Shown here one piece after another: positions 27,948-36,912 of a DNA stretch of 64,000 nt (its first letter is position 1; each line of letters opens with the position of its first letter). The stretch covers positions 1-64,000 of the forward strand of contig CAIRTK010000066.1 in assembly GCA_903881475.1 (NCBI GenBank). The letters run 5' to 3'. A program made the position numbers and the translations under genes. Under the pieces are notes generated by a model that was not told the DNA's origin, did not search any database, and worked only from the letters and a program-made list of their open reading frames with translations. Origin of the DNA: an uncultured Opitutia bacterium. Its GTDB lineage: Bacteria; Verrucomicrobiota; Verrucomicrobiia; Opitutales; Opitutaceae.

Positions 27948-29858
27948 ATGAAGACTGCAACGGAAAATCTGCCGCCCGGCCTGCCGTCTGTCCGGCCTTG
28001 GTGGTCCCTCGCGAGTCTCTGGCAGCGCAAGACCGCGGTGATCGCGGCCCTGACCCTGGCGGGCATCCTGTTGCACTTGGTGCTGCGCTTTGGATTTCAC
28101 ACCGGAACGGGTCTCGCGCGGCTGCCGCTGCTGGTCATGCTGGTGGTCGGCGGACTGCCGATGTTATACCAGCTGCTGGGGAAACTCCTGCAACGGGAGT
28201 TCGGCTCGGATCTGCTCGGCGGCATTTCCATTATCACTTCCGTGCTGCTGGGCGAATACCTCGCCGGCGCCATCATCGTCCTCATGCTCTCCGGCGGCGA
28301 GGCGCTGGAGAGCTACGCCTTGCGCAGCGCATCGTCGGTGCTCGCGGCGCTGGCCAAGCGCATGCCAGCCGTCGCCCACCGGAAACAGGACGCGCGGATC
28401 ACCGAGGTGGCGCTGGCGGACATCGCCGTGGGCGACACGCTGGTGGTTTATCCGCACGAGATCTGCCCGGCGGACGGCGTCGTGACCGAGGGCCACGGCG
28501 TGATGGACGAATCCTACCTCACGGGCGAGCCGTTCCAGATCACCAAGACTTCCGGCTCCCCCGTGATCTCGGGCGCAATCAACGGCGAGGCGGCCCTGAC
28601 CTTCCGCACCACCCGGCGGGCGGCCGACTCGCGCTATGCGAAGATCATGGAGGTCATGCGCGAGTCCGAGGCGAAGCGCCCGCAGCTGCGGCGGCTGGGC
28701 GACCAGCTTGGCGCGATCTATACCCCCGTGGCCCTGGCCGTGGCCCTGATCGCCTGGGTCGTCAGCGGTGAATCGATCCGCTTCCTCGCGGTGCTGGTGA
28801 TCGCCACGCCCTGTCCGCTCCTCATCGGCATTCCGGTGGCCATCATCGGCTCGATTTCGCTCTGCGCGCGCCGCGCGATCATCGTTCGCAGCCCGGTCGC
28901 ACTCGAGCAAGTCGCCGAGTGCCGGACGGCCATCTTCGACAAGACCGGCACGCTGACCTATGGCGAGCCCACGCTGACCGAGCAGATGATCGCGCCGGGC
29001 TTCAGCGCCCGGGAGGTCCTGACGCTCGTGGCCGGGCTGGAGCGCTATTCGAAGCATCCGCTCGCGCGGGCGATCCAGGCGGCAGCCACGGGGGAAGGGA
29101 TTGCGCTCCCGGGGGCCACGGCGGTGAGCGAGCCGCCCGGCCAAGGTCTCGGCGGCACGGTGTCCGGCCACTTGGTGCTGGTGACAAGCCGGGGAAAACT
29201 CGTGGCCGCGGGCCTCCCGGGCGCAGATCAGATACCACCGATGGCGGGCGGACTGGAGTGCGTGGTGGCGATTGACCGGCGTTATGCGGCCACCCTGCGG
29301 TTCCGGGATGCGCCGCGGGCGGACAGCCAGTCTTTCGTGCACCACCTCGGCCCGAAGCATCACTTCACCCGCGTGCTGATCGTCTCCGGCGACCGGGAGT
29401 CGGAGGTCCGCTACCTCGCGGAACAGGTGGGCATCACCGAGATCTACGCCCAGCGGAGTCCGGAGGAAAAGCTCGCCATCGTCCGCCAGGAAACCACGAA
29501 GGCCAAGACCCTGTACGTCGGTGACGGCATCAATGACGCGCCGGCGATGATGGCCGCCACGGTCGGGATTGCGATCGGACAGAACAGTGATGTCACCGCG
29601 GAAGCGGCGGGCGTCGTGATCATGGACAATTCCCTGACGAAGGTGGACGAATTCATTCACATCAGCCGCCGGATGCGGCGGATTGCGCTCGAGAGCGCGG
29701 TGGGCGGCATGACGCTGAGCGTCATCGGCATGATGGTTGCCGCCACCGGCCACTTGAGTCCGGTCAGCGGCGCGATCACGCAGGAAGTCATCGACGTACT
29801 GGCCGTGCTGAATGCGCTGCGGGCCGCGTTTCCGCCCAAGGTGATCCACGATCTTTGA
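27948..29858 (+). CDS. Heavy-metal-translocating P1B-type ATPase without N-terminal metal-binding domain
   Basis: A 636-residue cation pump. The order is two to four N-terminal membrane helices (about residues 25-110), the actuator domain with YLTGEPFQ, the membrane metal site TPCPLLIG (Cys at about 289), the phosphorylation motif DKTGTLT (Asp at about 331), the N-domain His-Pro in YSKHPLARA, and the hinge [10 protein letters not shown]. The C-P-L rather than C-P-C or S-P-C site makes the metal hard to predict. The usual N-terminal HMA or HMBD domain is absent, and an HMBD peptide is encoded upstream as a separate gene. ATG 27948 is chosen because upstream residues lack family features. Confidence 0.9.
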   Translation: MKTATENLPPGLPSVRPWWSLASLWQRKTAVIAALTLAGILLHLVLRFGFHTGTGLARLPLLVMLVVGGLPMLYQLLGKLLQREFGSDLLGGISIITSVLLGEYLAGAIIVLMLSGGEALESYALRSASSVLAALAKRMPAVAHRKQDARITEVALADIAVGDTLVVYPHEICPADGVVTEGHGVMDESYLTGEPFQITKTSGSPVISGAINGEAALTFRTTRRAADSRYAKIMEVMRESEAKRPQLRRLGDQLGAIYTPVALAVALIAWVVSGESIRFLAVLVIATPCPLLIGIPVAIIGSISLCARRAIIVRSPVALEQVAECRTAIFDKTGTLTYGEPTLTEQMIAPGFSAREVLTLVAGLERYSKHPLARAIQAAATGEGIALPGATAVSEPPGQGLGGTVSGHLVLVTSRGKLVAAGLPGADQIPPMAGGLECVVAIDRRYAATLRFRDAPRADSQSFVHHLGPKHHFTRVLIVSGDRESEVRYLAEQVGITEIYAQRSPEEKLAIVRQETTKAKTLYVGDGINDAPAMMAATVGIAIGQNSDVTAEAAGVVIMDNSLTKVDEFIHISRRMRRIALESAVGGMTLSVIGMMVAATGHLSPVSGAITQEVIDVLAVLNALRAAFPPKVIHDL

Positions 29859-29915
29859 CGGATCTTAACGTCAGCGAGTCCTTGTTCCCGGCCCAACCGC
29901 AATGCAGTTCCCAGC

Positions 29916-31334
29916 ATGAAAACCACCACCCTTACTCCGGATCTGCTTCATCGGCTGGATGCCTACTGGCGTGCCGCCAACTACCTCGCCGTGGGCCAGA
30001 TTTACCTGTACGACAATCCGCTGCTGAAGCGGCCGCTGGCGCTCACGGACGTGAAGCACATGCTGCTCGGCCACTGGGGCACGACGCCCGGGCAGAACTT
30101 CATCTATGCGCACCTGAACCGGGTCATCACGAAATACGACCTCGACATGATCTATGTCTCCGGCCCCGGCCACGGCGGTCCGGCCGTCGTGGGCAACACC
30201 TATCTCGAGGGCACCTACAGTGAAATTTATCCCAACATCAGCCAGGACGAGGCGGGGCTGCGGAAGCTCTTCCTGCAGTTTTCCTTTCCGGGTGGCATTC
30301 CCAGCCATGCCTCGCCGGAGTGCCCGGGCTCGATCCACGAGGGCGGCGAGCTGGGCTACTCGCTCAGCCATTCCTTCGGGGCGGTGTTCGACAATCCCGA
30401 TCTGATCGTTGCCTGCGTCGTCGGTGATGGCGAGTCGGAGACCGGGCCGCTGGCCACCGCGTGGCACTCGAACAAGTTCCTCGACCCCGTGACGGACGGC
30501 GCGGTGCTGCCGATCCTGCACCTCAACGGTTACAAGATTTCCAATCCGACGGTCCCCGCCCGCGTCACGCACGAGGAACTGGAGCAGTTGCTCCGCGGCT
30601 ACGGGTGGACGCCGATATTCGTCGAGGGCCATGAACCGGCCCTGATGCATGAGGCCATGGCCACGGCGCTCGACACGGCGGTCGAGGCGATCAAACGGAT
30701 TCAAACGGACGCCCGTAAAACAGGGAGCGCCATGCGGCCGCGCTGGCCGATGATTGTCCTGAATTCGCCCAAGGGTTGGACAGGGCCGAAGGTGGTCGAC
30801 GGCCAGCAGGTCGAAGGGACGTTCCGGGCGCATCAGGTGCCGCTCTCCATTTCAGCCACGACGCCCCCCGAGCACCTCCGTCAGCTGGAAGACTGGCTGA
30901 AGAGCTACCGGCCGCAGGAACTCTTCGATGATGCCGGCCGCCTGAAGCCCGAGTTGGCCTCGCTGGCCCCGAAAGGCCGGCGGCGCATGGGCGCGAATCC
31001 CCACGCCAACGGCGGGATTTTGCTCCGCGACCTGCGGATGCCGGATTTCCGTGACTATGCGGCGAACGTCCCCGTGCCTGGGGCGCCGGGCATCGGCGAC
31101 ACGCATGTGCTGGGGCCCTTCCTGCGGGATGTGGCGAAGCTGAACGACCGCCAGCGGAATTTCCGGGTCTTCGGCCCGGATGAGACGCTCTCCAACGGCC
31201 TCGAGGCCCTATTTCAGACCACGCAGCGCCAATGGGACGCCGCGACGGTGCCCAACGACGAATTCCTCGCGCCCACCGGCCGCGTGATGGAAATGCTCAG
31301 CGAGCACCAGTGCGAGGGCTGGCTGGAGGGTTAG
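29916..31334 (+). pseudogene. Phosphoketolase, 3'-truncated by fusion to a P-type ATPase fragment
   Basis: The first 472 residues of a D-xylulose 5-phosphate/fructose 6-phosphate phosphoketolase, which normally has about 790-800. The thiamine-diphosphate domain is intact ([52 protein letters not shown]), and it runs into the second domain as far as [10 protein letters not shown]. Family members continue with Y-L-L-T-G-R-H-G, but here a TAG follows and the DNA switches to P-type ATPase sequence. About 320 C-terminal residues are lost, including the rest of the pyrimidine-binding domain and the transketolase-like C domain. It is very unlikely to be active. It sat in a glycogen-to-acetyl-phosphate context with glgP, pgm and tal. 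Confidence 0.85.
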
Positions 31335-32776
31335 GTTCAGCGACGGCGGCCGACGTGCTGTTCGCCGGAGCGCTGGCATCGCAGGAGTCCAACCAGGACC
31401 CAATTGACCTGGCCTTCCTGGCTGCGGCGAAAGCGCGCCATGTCTTTGATGGCCGTCCGGCGGTCAAGCCGGTCTCCTTCGCTCCGTTCGATGCGAAAAA
31501 CCGGCGGACCGAAGCCGTCGTCGAACAGAATGGGCGGCGGCTGCGGGTCATGAAGGGCGCCGTGCGCACCCTCGCCGAGGCTTGCAGCATGATGCCGGCG
31601 GCGATCACGGCGCTGGAGGCGCGCGTCAGCGATTCGGCCGCGAAGGGCTACCGGGTGCTGGCCGTGGCCCGCGGGCCGGAGACCGGGGCGCCGGTCCTGA
31701 TCGGATTGGTATCGCTCTATGATCCGCCGCGACCGGACGCCAAGCAGCTCATCGCGGCACTCGAGGATCGTGGCGTGGCGGTGAAGATGCTCACGGGCGA
31801 TGCGCTGGCCGTGGCGACGGAGATCGCCCGCGTGGTCGGGCTGTCCAACATCCAGCGCGTTGCCGACCTGAAGGCCGCGAACGCGCGGGCGGGGAAGCAG
31901 GGCGTCGATCTCTTCAGCGGGGTGGGTGGGTTAGCGGAGATTTTCCCCGAGGACAAATATGACGTGGTGAAACAGCTGCAGGCCGGGGGGCATGTCACCG
32001 GCATGACGGGTGATGGCGTCAACGACGCGCCCGCGCTGCGCCAGGCCGAAGTCGGCATTGCCGTCAGCACCGCCACCGACGTGGCCAAGGGCGCCGCCAG
32101 CGTGGTGCTGACCGATGCGGGACTGACGAACATCGTGGCGCTCGTCGAGCAGGGGCGGATGATCTACCAGCGCATCCTGACGTGGATCATCAACAAGATC
32201 AGCCGGACGGTCTCCAAGTCGGTCTTTGTGGCCGTCGCGTTCATCGTGACCCACAAGTTCGTCGTTTCCGCCTTTGCGATGCTGCTGATGACCTTCATGA
32301 CGGACTTTGCCAAGATCGCCCTGGCCACCGACCATGTCCGTGCTTCCAAGAAACCGGAAACATGGGCGATCGGGGGCTTCGTCACCGTGGCCGTGGTCCT
32401 GGGCGTGGCGATGGTCCTGGAGGATCTGCTGCTCCTCGGGATTGGCTGGACGCACTTCGGTTTGGCGAACAATGACCCGGCCCTCTACACCTTCAGTTTC
32501 CTGATGCTGCTCTATTTCTCGGCGTTTTCCGTGGTGTCCGCGCGCGAACGCCGCTGGTTCTGGTCGTCCCTGCCTAGCAAGGCGCTCATGGCCGCGCTTC
32601 TGGCGGATGTGCTGACCGGCACGCTCCTGACGCGGGTGGGCCTGCCGGGGCTCGCGCCGCTGCCGTGGTGGCAGGTGCTCGCGATTTTCGCCTACGCCAT
32701 GGGGTCATGCCTGGCGGTAAACGACAGCCTCAAGGTCGCGCTGATCCGATGGCGCGTGCCCGCGGCGGTGGCGTGA
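31335..32776 (+). pseudogene. Proton-efflux-type P-type ATPase, 5'-truncated (no phosphorylation site)
   Basis: The homologous frame starts around ADVLFAGALAS (31349) directly after the phosphoketolase joint. It corresponds to the nucleotide-binding domain onward of a plasma-membrane H+-ATPase (P3-like): QDPIDLAFLAAAK, PFDAKNRRTEAVV, KMLTGDALAVATEIA, MTGDGVNDAPALRQAEVGIA, then six C-terminal membrane helices. The N-terminal ~300-350 residues are missing, including the first four helices, the actuator domain and the DKTGT phosphorylation motif, so it cannot pump as it stands. The open frame extends back to 31232 only by overlapping the phosphoketolase fragment in another frame. Confidence 0.85.
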
Positions 32777-32808
32777 GTTGGAGCCGCGGCGCTCTCGCTG
32801 CGGCAGGT

Positions 32809-32850
32809 GGGTAACACCCCATTTCGTCGCTTCGGATCATGGGCTATTTT
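32809..32850 (+). promoter_or_regulatory. Shared promoter motif, copy 4 (upstream of the VOC gene)
   Basis: GGGTAACACCCCAT (32809-32822), 21 bases, C, then TATTTT (32845-32850), at the same spacing as the copies at 9777 and 27144. The ATG of the VOC gene lies only eight bases past the hexamer, so a transcript from this promoter would be leaderless or nearly so. Confidence 0.6.
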
Positions 32851-32858
32851 CCAGCCGC

Positions 32859-33770
32859 ATGAATACGACCTTCCTTTATCGCCGGCTGGCGACGTTTGCT
32901 GCCATCGCCGGGGTGCTGCTGGGGATCGGATTGCCGGTCTCGCTTCTCGCCGCGGACTTCCCGCCGCTCAACGCTCCCGCCACCCATGAGTCGCATCCGG
33001 GCAAATTTGTCTGGGCCGAGCTTTTCACCGCCGACGCCGCCGCGGCGGCCAAGTTTTATTCCGGCGTGTTCGGCTGGACGGCCGTCACACTCGAGCAGCA
33101 CGGCGTGGCCTACACCGTGCTGAGCAACGGCGCCCATCCGGTCGCCGGCTTGCGGCAGCGCGGTCCGGCAGCCTCCCCGCGCGCCTCGCGCTGGATCAAT
33201 TACATCGCCGTCGCGGATCTCACCACGGCCCTTGCGCTCGTGACGAAAGCGGGTGGGGAAATCCGCGCCCCGGCCCGGGAATTTCCTCAGCTCGGCTCGC
33301 AGGCCATCTTCACGGACAAGGAAGGCTCCCCCGTCGGGCTCGTGCAGTCGGCTTCCGGCGACTCCGCCGAAGACGAGCCGGCGCCCGGCGCCTGGAACTG
33401 GTTTCATCTTTTCGTGAAGGACCCGCTGGCTGCGGCCGATTTCTACCGGCAGATCTTCAGCTATGAGGTCGCGCCGGACGGCCGCATTGGCAAGGGCAGC
33501 GAATTGCTGCTCTCCAGCGGATCGTTCAACCGCGGCGGTGTATCGGCCCTCCCGGATCGCGCGGAGGCCAAGCCCGGCTGGCTGGGCGTCATCCGGGTCG
33601 CCAGCCTCGACGAGACCCTCGCCCGGGTGGCGTCCCTTGGCGGCGAGGTCGTGGTTGCCCCGCATGAGGCCGCCCTCGGCAGCCGCTTTGCCATCATCGC
33701 CGATCCCACCGGCGGCAGCGTCGGGGTGGTGGAGTACGTCAATCACGCCAATCCCATCAACCAGCCATGA
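32859..33770 (+). CDS. Secreted VOC (glyoxalase/dioxygenase-fold) protein with two modules
   Basis: A 303-residue protein. A signal peptide (about residues 1-32, RRLATFAAIAGVLLGIGLPV) suggests export. Two vicinal-oxygen-chelate modules follow: GKFVWAELFTADAAAAAKFY (about 47-165) and AWNWFHLFVKDPLAAADFYR (about 178-295), each with the F-Y-x-x-V/I-F-x-W/Y-x-V helix-strand motif. Many such tandem VOC proteins are of unknown substrate. ATG 32859 is chosen because it opens the signal peptide; a longer in-frame version from 32778 would bury it. The stop overlaps the start of the small lipoprotein gene (ATGA). A GGGT-type promoter motif lies directly upstream. Confidence 0.82.
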   Translation: MNTTFLYRRLATFAAIAGVLLGIGLPVSLLAADFPPLNAPATHESHPGKFVWAELFTADAAAAAKFYSGVFGWTAVTLEQHGVAYTVLSNGAHPVAGLRQRGPAASPRASRWINYIAVADLTTALALVTKAGGEIRAPAREFPQLGSQAIFTDKEGSPVGLVQSASGDSAEDEPAPGAWNWFHLFVKDPLAAADFYRQIFSYEVAPDGRIGKGSELLLSSGSFNRGGVSALPDRAEAKPGWLGVIRVASLDETLARVASLGGEVVVAPHEAALGSRFAIIADPTGGSVGVVEYVNHANPINQP

Positions 33771-33979
33771 AAAACCTCCGACTCATTCTTCTCGGCACCT
33801 TCCTCCTCACCGGCCTGCAATTCATGCTGACGGGCTGCGTCGCCGAGGTCGGTGGCCCCGGCTATCGTGGCGGCGGTCCGTGGTATCACGACGGCCCGTG
33901 GATGGACGGCGGTCGCTGGGGCGGCGGTCCGCGCGTGGGTGGCGGCATCGACATTCATCCCCCGGGCTTCCGGCGTTGA
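33767..33979 (+). CDS. Small Gly-rich lipoprotein
   Basis: A 70-residue protein: Lys-containing N-terminus, hydrophobic stretch and lipobox (LRLILLGTFLLTGLQFMLTG then C24), followed by a mature part dominated by Gly, Trp, Pro and Arg (GGPGYRGGGPWYHDGP). It overlaps the VOC gene by four bases and is probably translated from the same message. Similar short Gly/Trp-rich lipoproteins are common and have no assigned function. Confidence 0.7.
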   Translation: MKNLRLILLGTFLLTGLQFMLTGCVAEVGGPGYRGGGPWYHDGPWMDGGRWGGGPRVGGGIDIHPPGFRR

Positions 33980-34002
33980 TGGCGCAGGGCAACGTGAACC
34001 GC

Positions 34003-34056
34003 GACCGCGAAGTGCGGTCAAAGACCCCGGCCAAACGCAATCCCGCCTGAGGCGGG
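34003..34056 (+). terminator. Two tandem hairpins after the lipoprotein gene
   Basis: GACCGC/GCGGTC (34003-34008 and 34014-34019) and CCCGCC/GGCGGG (34042-34047 and 34051-34056) form two short GC-rich stems 24-77 bases after the stop. The AT-richer stretch after them (34075-34130) probably holds the promoter of the DUF3300 gene. Confidence 0.45.
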
Positions 34057-34163
34057 CCCGGCTGCAGGGCTCTGGTTAAACACTCCATCGTTCCGTCCCA
34101 ATTAAAGTGAATCTCCCGCTAACTTAAGACGGGCCCGCGCGTCTTGATCCCTAATCCCCCGCC

Positions 34164-35228
34164 ATGAAAATCCCTTTCCTGCTTACACTGACGCTTTGCC
34201 TCGCCGTTTCTGTCCGGGCCCAGACCCCGGGCGCGACCTATTCGCCGGAGCAGCTGGACCAGATGCTCGGGCCGATCGCCCTCTATCCCGATCCGCTGGT
34301 CGCCCTGATTCTGCCGGCGTCAACCGTACCCGCCGATGTCACGCTTGCCGCCAATTATCTGGCGGGCAACGGCTCGGTGAGCGGCATCGACGGACAGCCA
34401 TGGGATCCGAGTGTCAAGGCGCTGGCCCATTATCCCGACGTGGTGAAATGGATGAACGAAAATCTGGACTGGACGCAGGCCCTGGGCGCGGCGTTTGCGC
34501 AGCAGCCGGCTGATGTCATGAAATCCGTGCAGCAACTCCGGGCCAAGGCGCAGGCGGCCGGCACCCTGGTTGACACGCCGCAGCAGCAGGTGGATTTGCA
34601 GGGTGACGACATCCGCATCATCCCGACGCAGGCGGATACCATTTACGTGCCGCAGTATGATCCCTCGATCGTTTATGAAACCCCGGTGGGTTATGGCGGC
34701 CCTTACCTCACGTTTGGCGTGGGATTCCCGGTCGGGGTCTGGCTGGGCTACCAATGCGATTGGGACGACTATGGCATCTGGGTCGGACCTTGGAGCCGGG
34801 GCTGGGGCTACCGCCGGGACTGGCAGCATTCCGGGTACGGCGGAAACTGGCATGCCTGGAGGCCCGATCCGCGCCGGTCCCGCGAGGTGGTGCGCAATTA
34901 TTACCGGCCGGACGGCCGGGTGCCCAGTCCCGGGGTGATCCGGGGTTACCGTGGTCCGGTCCGCGCGCCCAGCGCCTCGCCGCGGGTCGCGAATTTTCCC
35001 GCGGCCAACCGTCCCGATTACCGCGGCCGCGCCGTTTCGGCGCCGCGGCCGTCCAGTCCGGCGCCGTCGAGCAACCTCTTTGGCGGATATAGCCGGGGAA
35101 CGCAGGCGCGGGAATTCAGCAACCGCGGACAAAGCAGCCGTTCTGCCCCGGTCCGCGCGCCGGCTTCTTCCCATGCCTCAGCCCCGTCGCGCGGCCCGGC
35201 GCCATCAGGCAACCGGGAACGGCATTAA
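34164..35228 (+). CDS. Secreted DUF3300-domain protein
   Basis: A 354-residue exported protein with a cleavable signal peptide (MKIPFLLTLTLCLAVSVRAQ). The conserved DUF3300 block covers about residues 25-220, with YSPEQLDQMLGPIALYPDPL, HYPDVVKWMNENLDW, and IIPTQADTIYVPQYDP. The C-terminal ~130 residues are low-complexity, rich in Arg, Ser, Pro and Gly, as in relatives. Its partner in many genomes is a DUF2950 protein, encoded 26 bases downstream here. Function unknown; an envelope role is the usual guess. Confidence 0.9.
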   Translation: MKIPFLLTLTLCLAVSVRAQTPGATYSPEQLDQMLGPIALYPDPLVALILPASTVPADVTLAANYLAGNGSVSGIDGQPWDPSVKALAHYPDVVKWMNENLDWTQALGAAFAQQPADVMKSVQQLRAKAQAAGTLVDTPQQQVDLQGDDIRIIPTQADTIYVPQYDPSIVYETPVGYGGPYLTFGVGFPVGVWLGYQCDWDDYGIWVGPWSRGWGYRRDWQHSGYGGNWHAWRPDPRRSREVVRNYYRPDGRVPSPGVIRGYRGPVRAPSASPRVANFPAANRPDYRGRAVSAPRPSSPAPSSNLFGGYSRGTQAREFSNRGQSSRSAPVRAPASSHASAPSRGPAPSGNRERH

Positions 35229-35254
35229 TCTCTCATCCTGAACCCATCGCTACC

Positions 35255-36223
35255 ATGATGTCCCTTTCTCCTCTCCAGCTGATTCGCTCCACCCGGGTCT
35301 GGGCCGCGGCCCTGGCCCTGATCGCCGGCGCGGCGGTCTGGCCGCTTCAGGCCGAAGTGTCCGGCGCGGCGGGCCTGCCGCAGCAATTCAGCTCGCCGAA
35401 AAAAGCCGTGAAGGCGCTCGTGGCGGCGACCCAGGCCGGCGACCATGCGGCGCTCGACGCGATTTTCGGGCCCGGCGTGAAGGAACTCCTGTCCGGGGAC
35501 GCCCGGCAGGATGCCATCGAGTTCGCGGCCTTTGCCAAGTTGATCGCTCAATTTTCCCAGCTGACCCGGAAGGCGGACGACCGCTATGTGCTCAACATCG
35601 GCGACCAGAACTGGCCGTTTCCCATTCCGCTCGTGAAAAAAGACGGCGCGTGGTTTTTTGACACCGCGGCGGGCCGGGAGGAGATTATCAACCGCCGGGT
35701 AGGCGAGGACGAATTGATCGCCGTCGGGGTCTGCCGGACCTACGTCACGGCCCAGCGCGAATTTGCCAGCGAGGATCGCGCGGGCGATGGGGTGCTCAAG
35801 TATGCGCAACGGCTCCACAGCACGGCCGGCCAGAAGGACGGCCTCTATTGGCCGGTGGGCCCGAACGAGGACCCGAGCCCGTTTGGTCCGCTCATCGCGG
35901 AAGTGCATACCCAGGGTTACGGCGGCAAGACCGCGGAAGGCGAACCCCAGCCCTTTCATGGCTATCGCTTCAAGATCCTGACGGCCCAGGGTGCGGCGGC
36001 TCCCGGCGGAGCCTACAATTACATCATCAACGGCAACCTGATCGCGGGATTTGCGCTCGTCGCCTATCCGGCGCACTGGGGCGAGTCCGGCGTCATGACC
36101 TTCATCGTCAACCAGTGGGGCAAGGTCTACGAGCGCAACCTGGGCGCGGACAGCGCCGATCTCGCCGCCGCGATGACCGAGTTCAATCCCGACCAGGATT
36201 GGACCCCGGTACCATCGCCTTGA
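35255..36223 (+). CDS. Secreted DUF2950-domain protein
   Basis: A 322-residue protein with an N-terminal signal (about residues 1-32, VWAAALALIAGAAVWPLQAE). The DUF2950 pattern is clear: QFSSPKKAVKALVAATQAGD, then IFGPGVKELLSGD, NWPFPIPLVKKDGAWFFDT and the late GHW-like AHWGESGVMTFIVN. It follows the DUF3300 gene by 26 bases on the same strand; this pair recurs together across Proteobacteria, Acidobacteria and Verrucomicrobia. No enzymatic activity is known. Confidence 0.9.
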   Translation: MMSLSPLQLIRSTRVWAAALALIAGAAVWPLQAEVSGAAGLPQQFSSPKKAVKALVAATQAGDHAALDAIFGPGVKELLSGDARQDAIEFAAFAKLIAQFSQLTRKADDRYVLNIGDQNWPFPIPLVKKDGAWFFDTAAGREEIINRRVGEDELIAVGVCRTYVTAQREFASEDRAGDGVLKYAQRLHSTAGQKDGLYWPVGPNEDPSPFGPLIAEVHTQGYGGKTAEGEPQPFHGYRFKILTAQGAAAPGGAYNYIINGNLIAGFALVAYPAHWGESGVMTFIVNQWGKVYERNLGADSADLAAAMTEFNPDQDWTPVPSP

Positions 36224-36247
36224 CCGCCGGTTGCGCCGGTACGCCGC

Positions 36248-36766
36248 TCAGCTTGAGCCGGACCCGGCGCGGCCGCCATCTTTGATCGGCGTCGCGAACT
36301 TGTATTCAATGTCCCACGGGAAGTAGATCCACTTGTTTTGTTTGAATTCCTTCACGCAGGTGTCGACGATCGGCCGGCCGGCCGGCTTGGCGTAGAGCGT
36401 CGCGAAATAGGCCTTGGGCAGGAGCTGGCGGACCACCTGCGCCGTGCGGCCGGAATCCACCAGGTCGTCGATGAGCAGGTAGCCGTCACCGTCGCCGGCG
36501 ACGCCCTTGAGGATCTTCACGTCGGAGCGCGTCTGCGCCTCCTTGCCGGCCTCGGCGGCCAGGTAACTGGTCACGCAAATCGTGTCGACCAGCCGGATGT
36601 CGAGTTCCCGCGCCACGAGCGCCGCGGGCACGAGGCCGCCGCGGGTGATGGCGATGATGCCTTTCCAGGTTCCCTTGGCATGGAGGAGTTCCGAGAGATA
36701 ACGGGCGTCGCGGTGGAGTTCGACCCAGGAGATGATGATTTCGTCTTCGTAATTGGAGCGGGGCAT
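36248..36766 (-). CDS. gpt: Xanthine(-guanine) phosphoribosyltransferase
   Basis: A 172-residue purine salvage enzyme that transfers ribose 5-phosphate from PRPP to xanthine or guanine. The PRPP loop is YLLIDDLVDSGRTAQVV (about residues 95-111). The early GIIAITRGGLVPAALVARE and the C-terminal KWIYFPWDIE are typical of bacterial Gpt, as is the length. It converges with the DUF2950 gene (24 bases between stops) and is divergent from the cytochrome gene. The last ten residues are Gly/Ser-rich and not conserved. Confidence 0.92.
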   Translation of the reverse strand: MPRSNYEDEIIISWVELHRDARYLSELLHAKGTWKGIIAITRGGLVPAALVARELDIRLVDTICVTSYLAAEAGKEAQTRSDVKILKGVAGDGDGYLLIDDLVDSGRTAQVVRQLLPKAYFATLYAKPAGRPIVDTCVKEFKQNKWIYFPWDIEYKFATPIKDGGRAGSGSS

Positions 36767-36912
36767 CCGCCATGACTACCCGAGAACGTCCGGAGGCGAA
36801 GCGTTTTTTTATCTTTTCGGATGCGGGCTTCCGGGTGACCGCCCGCCGCCGGGCGGGCGGGGCCGCGCACCGGGGCCTTGAAACTGGAATGAGGCCTGCT
36901 GACACTCTCCGA

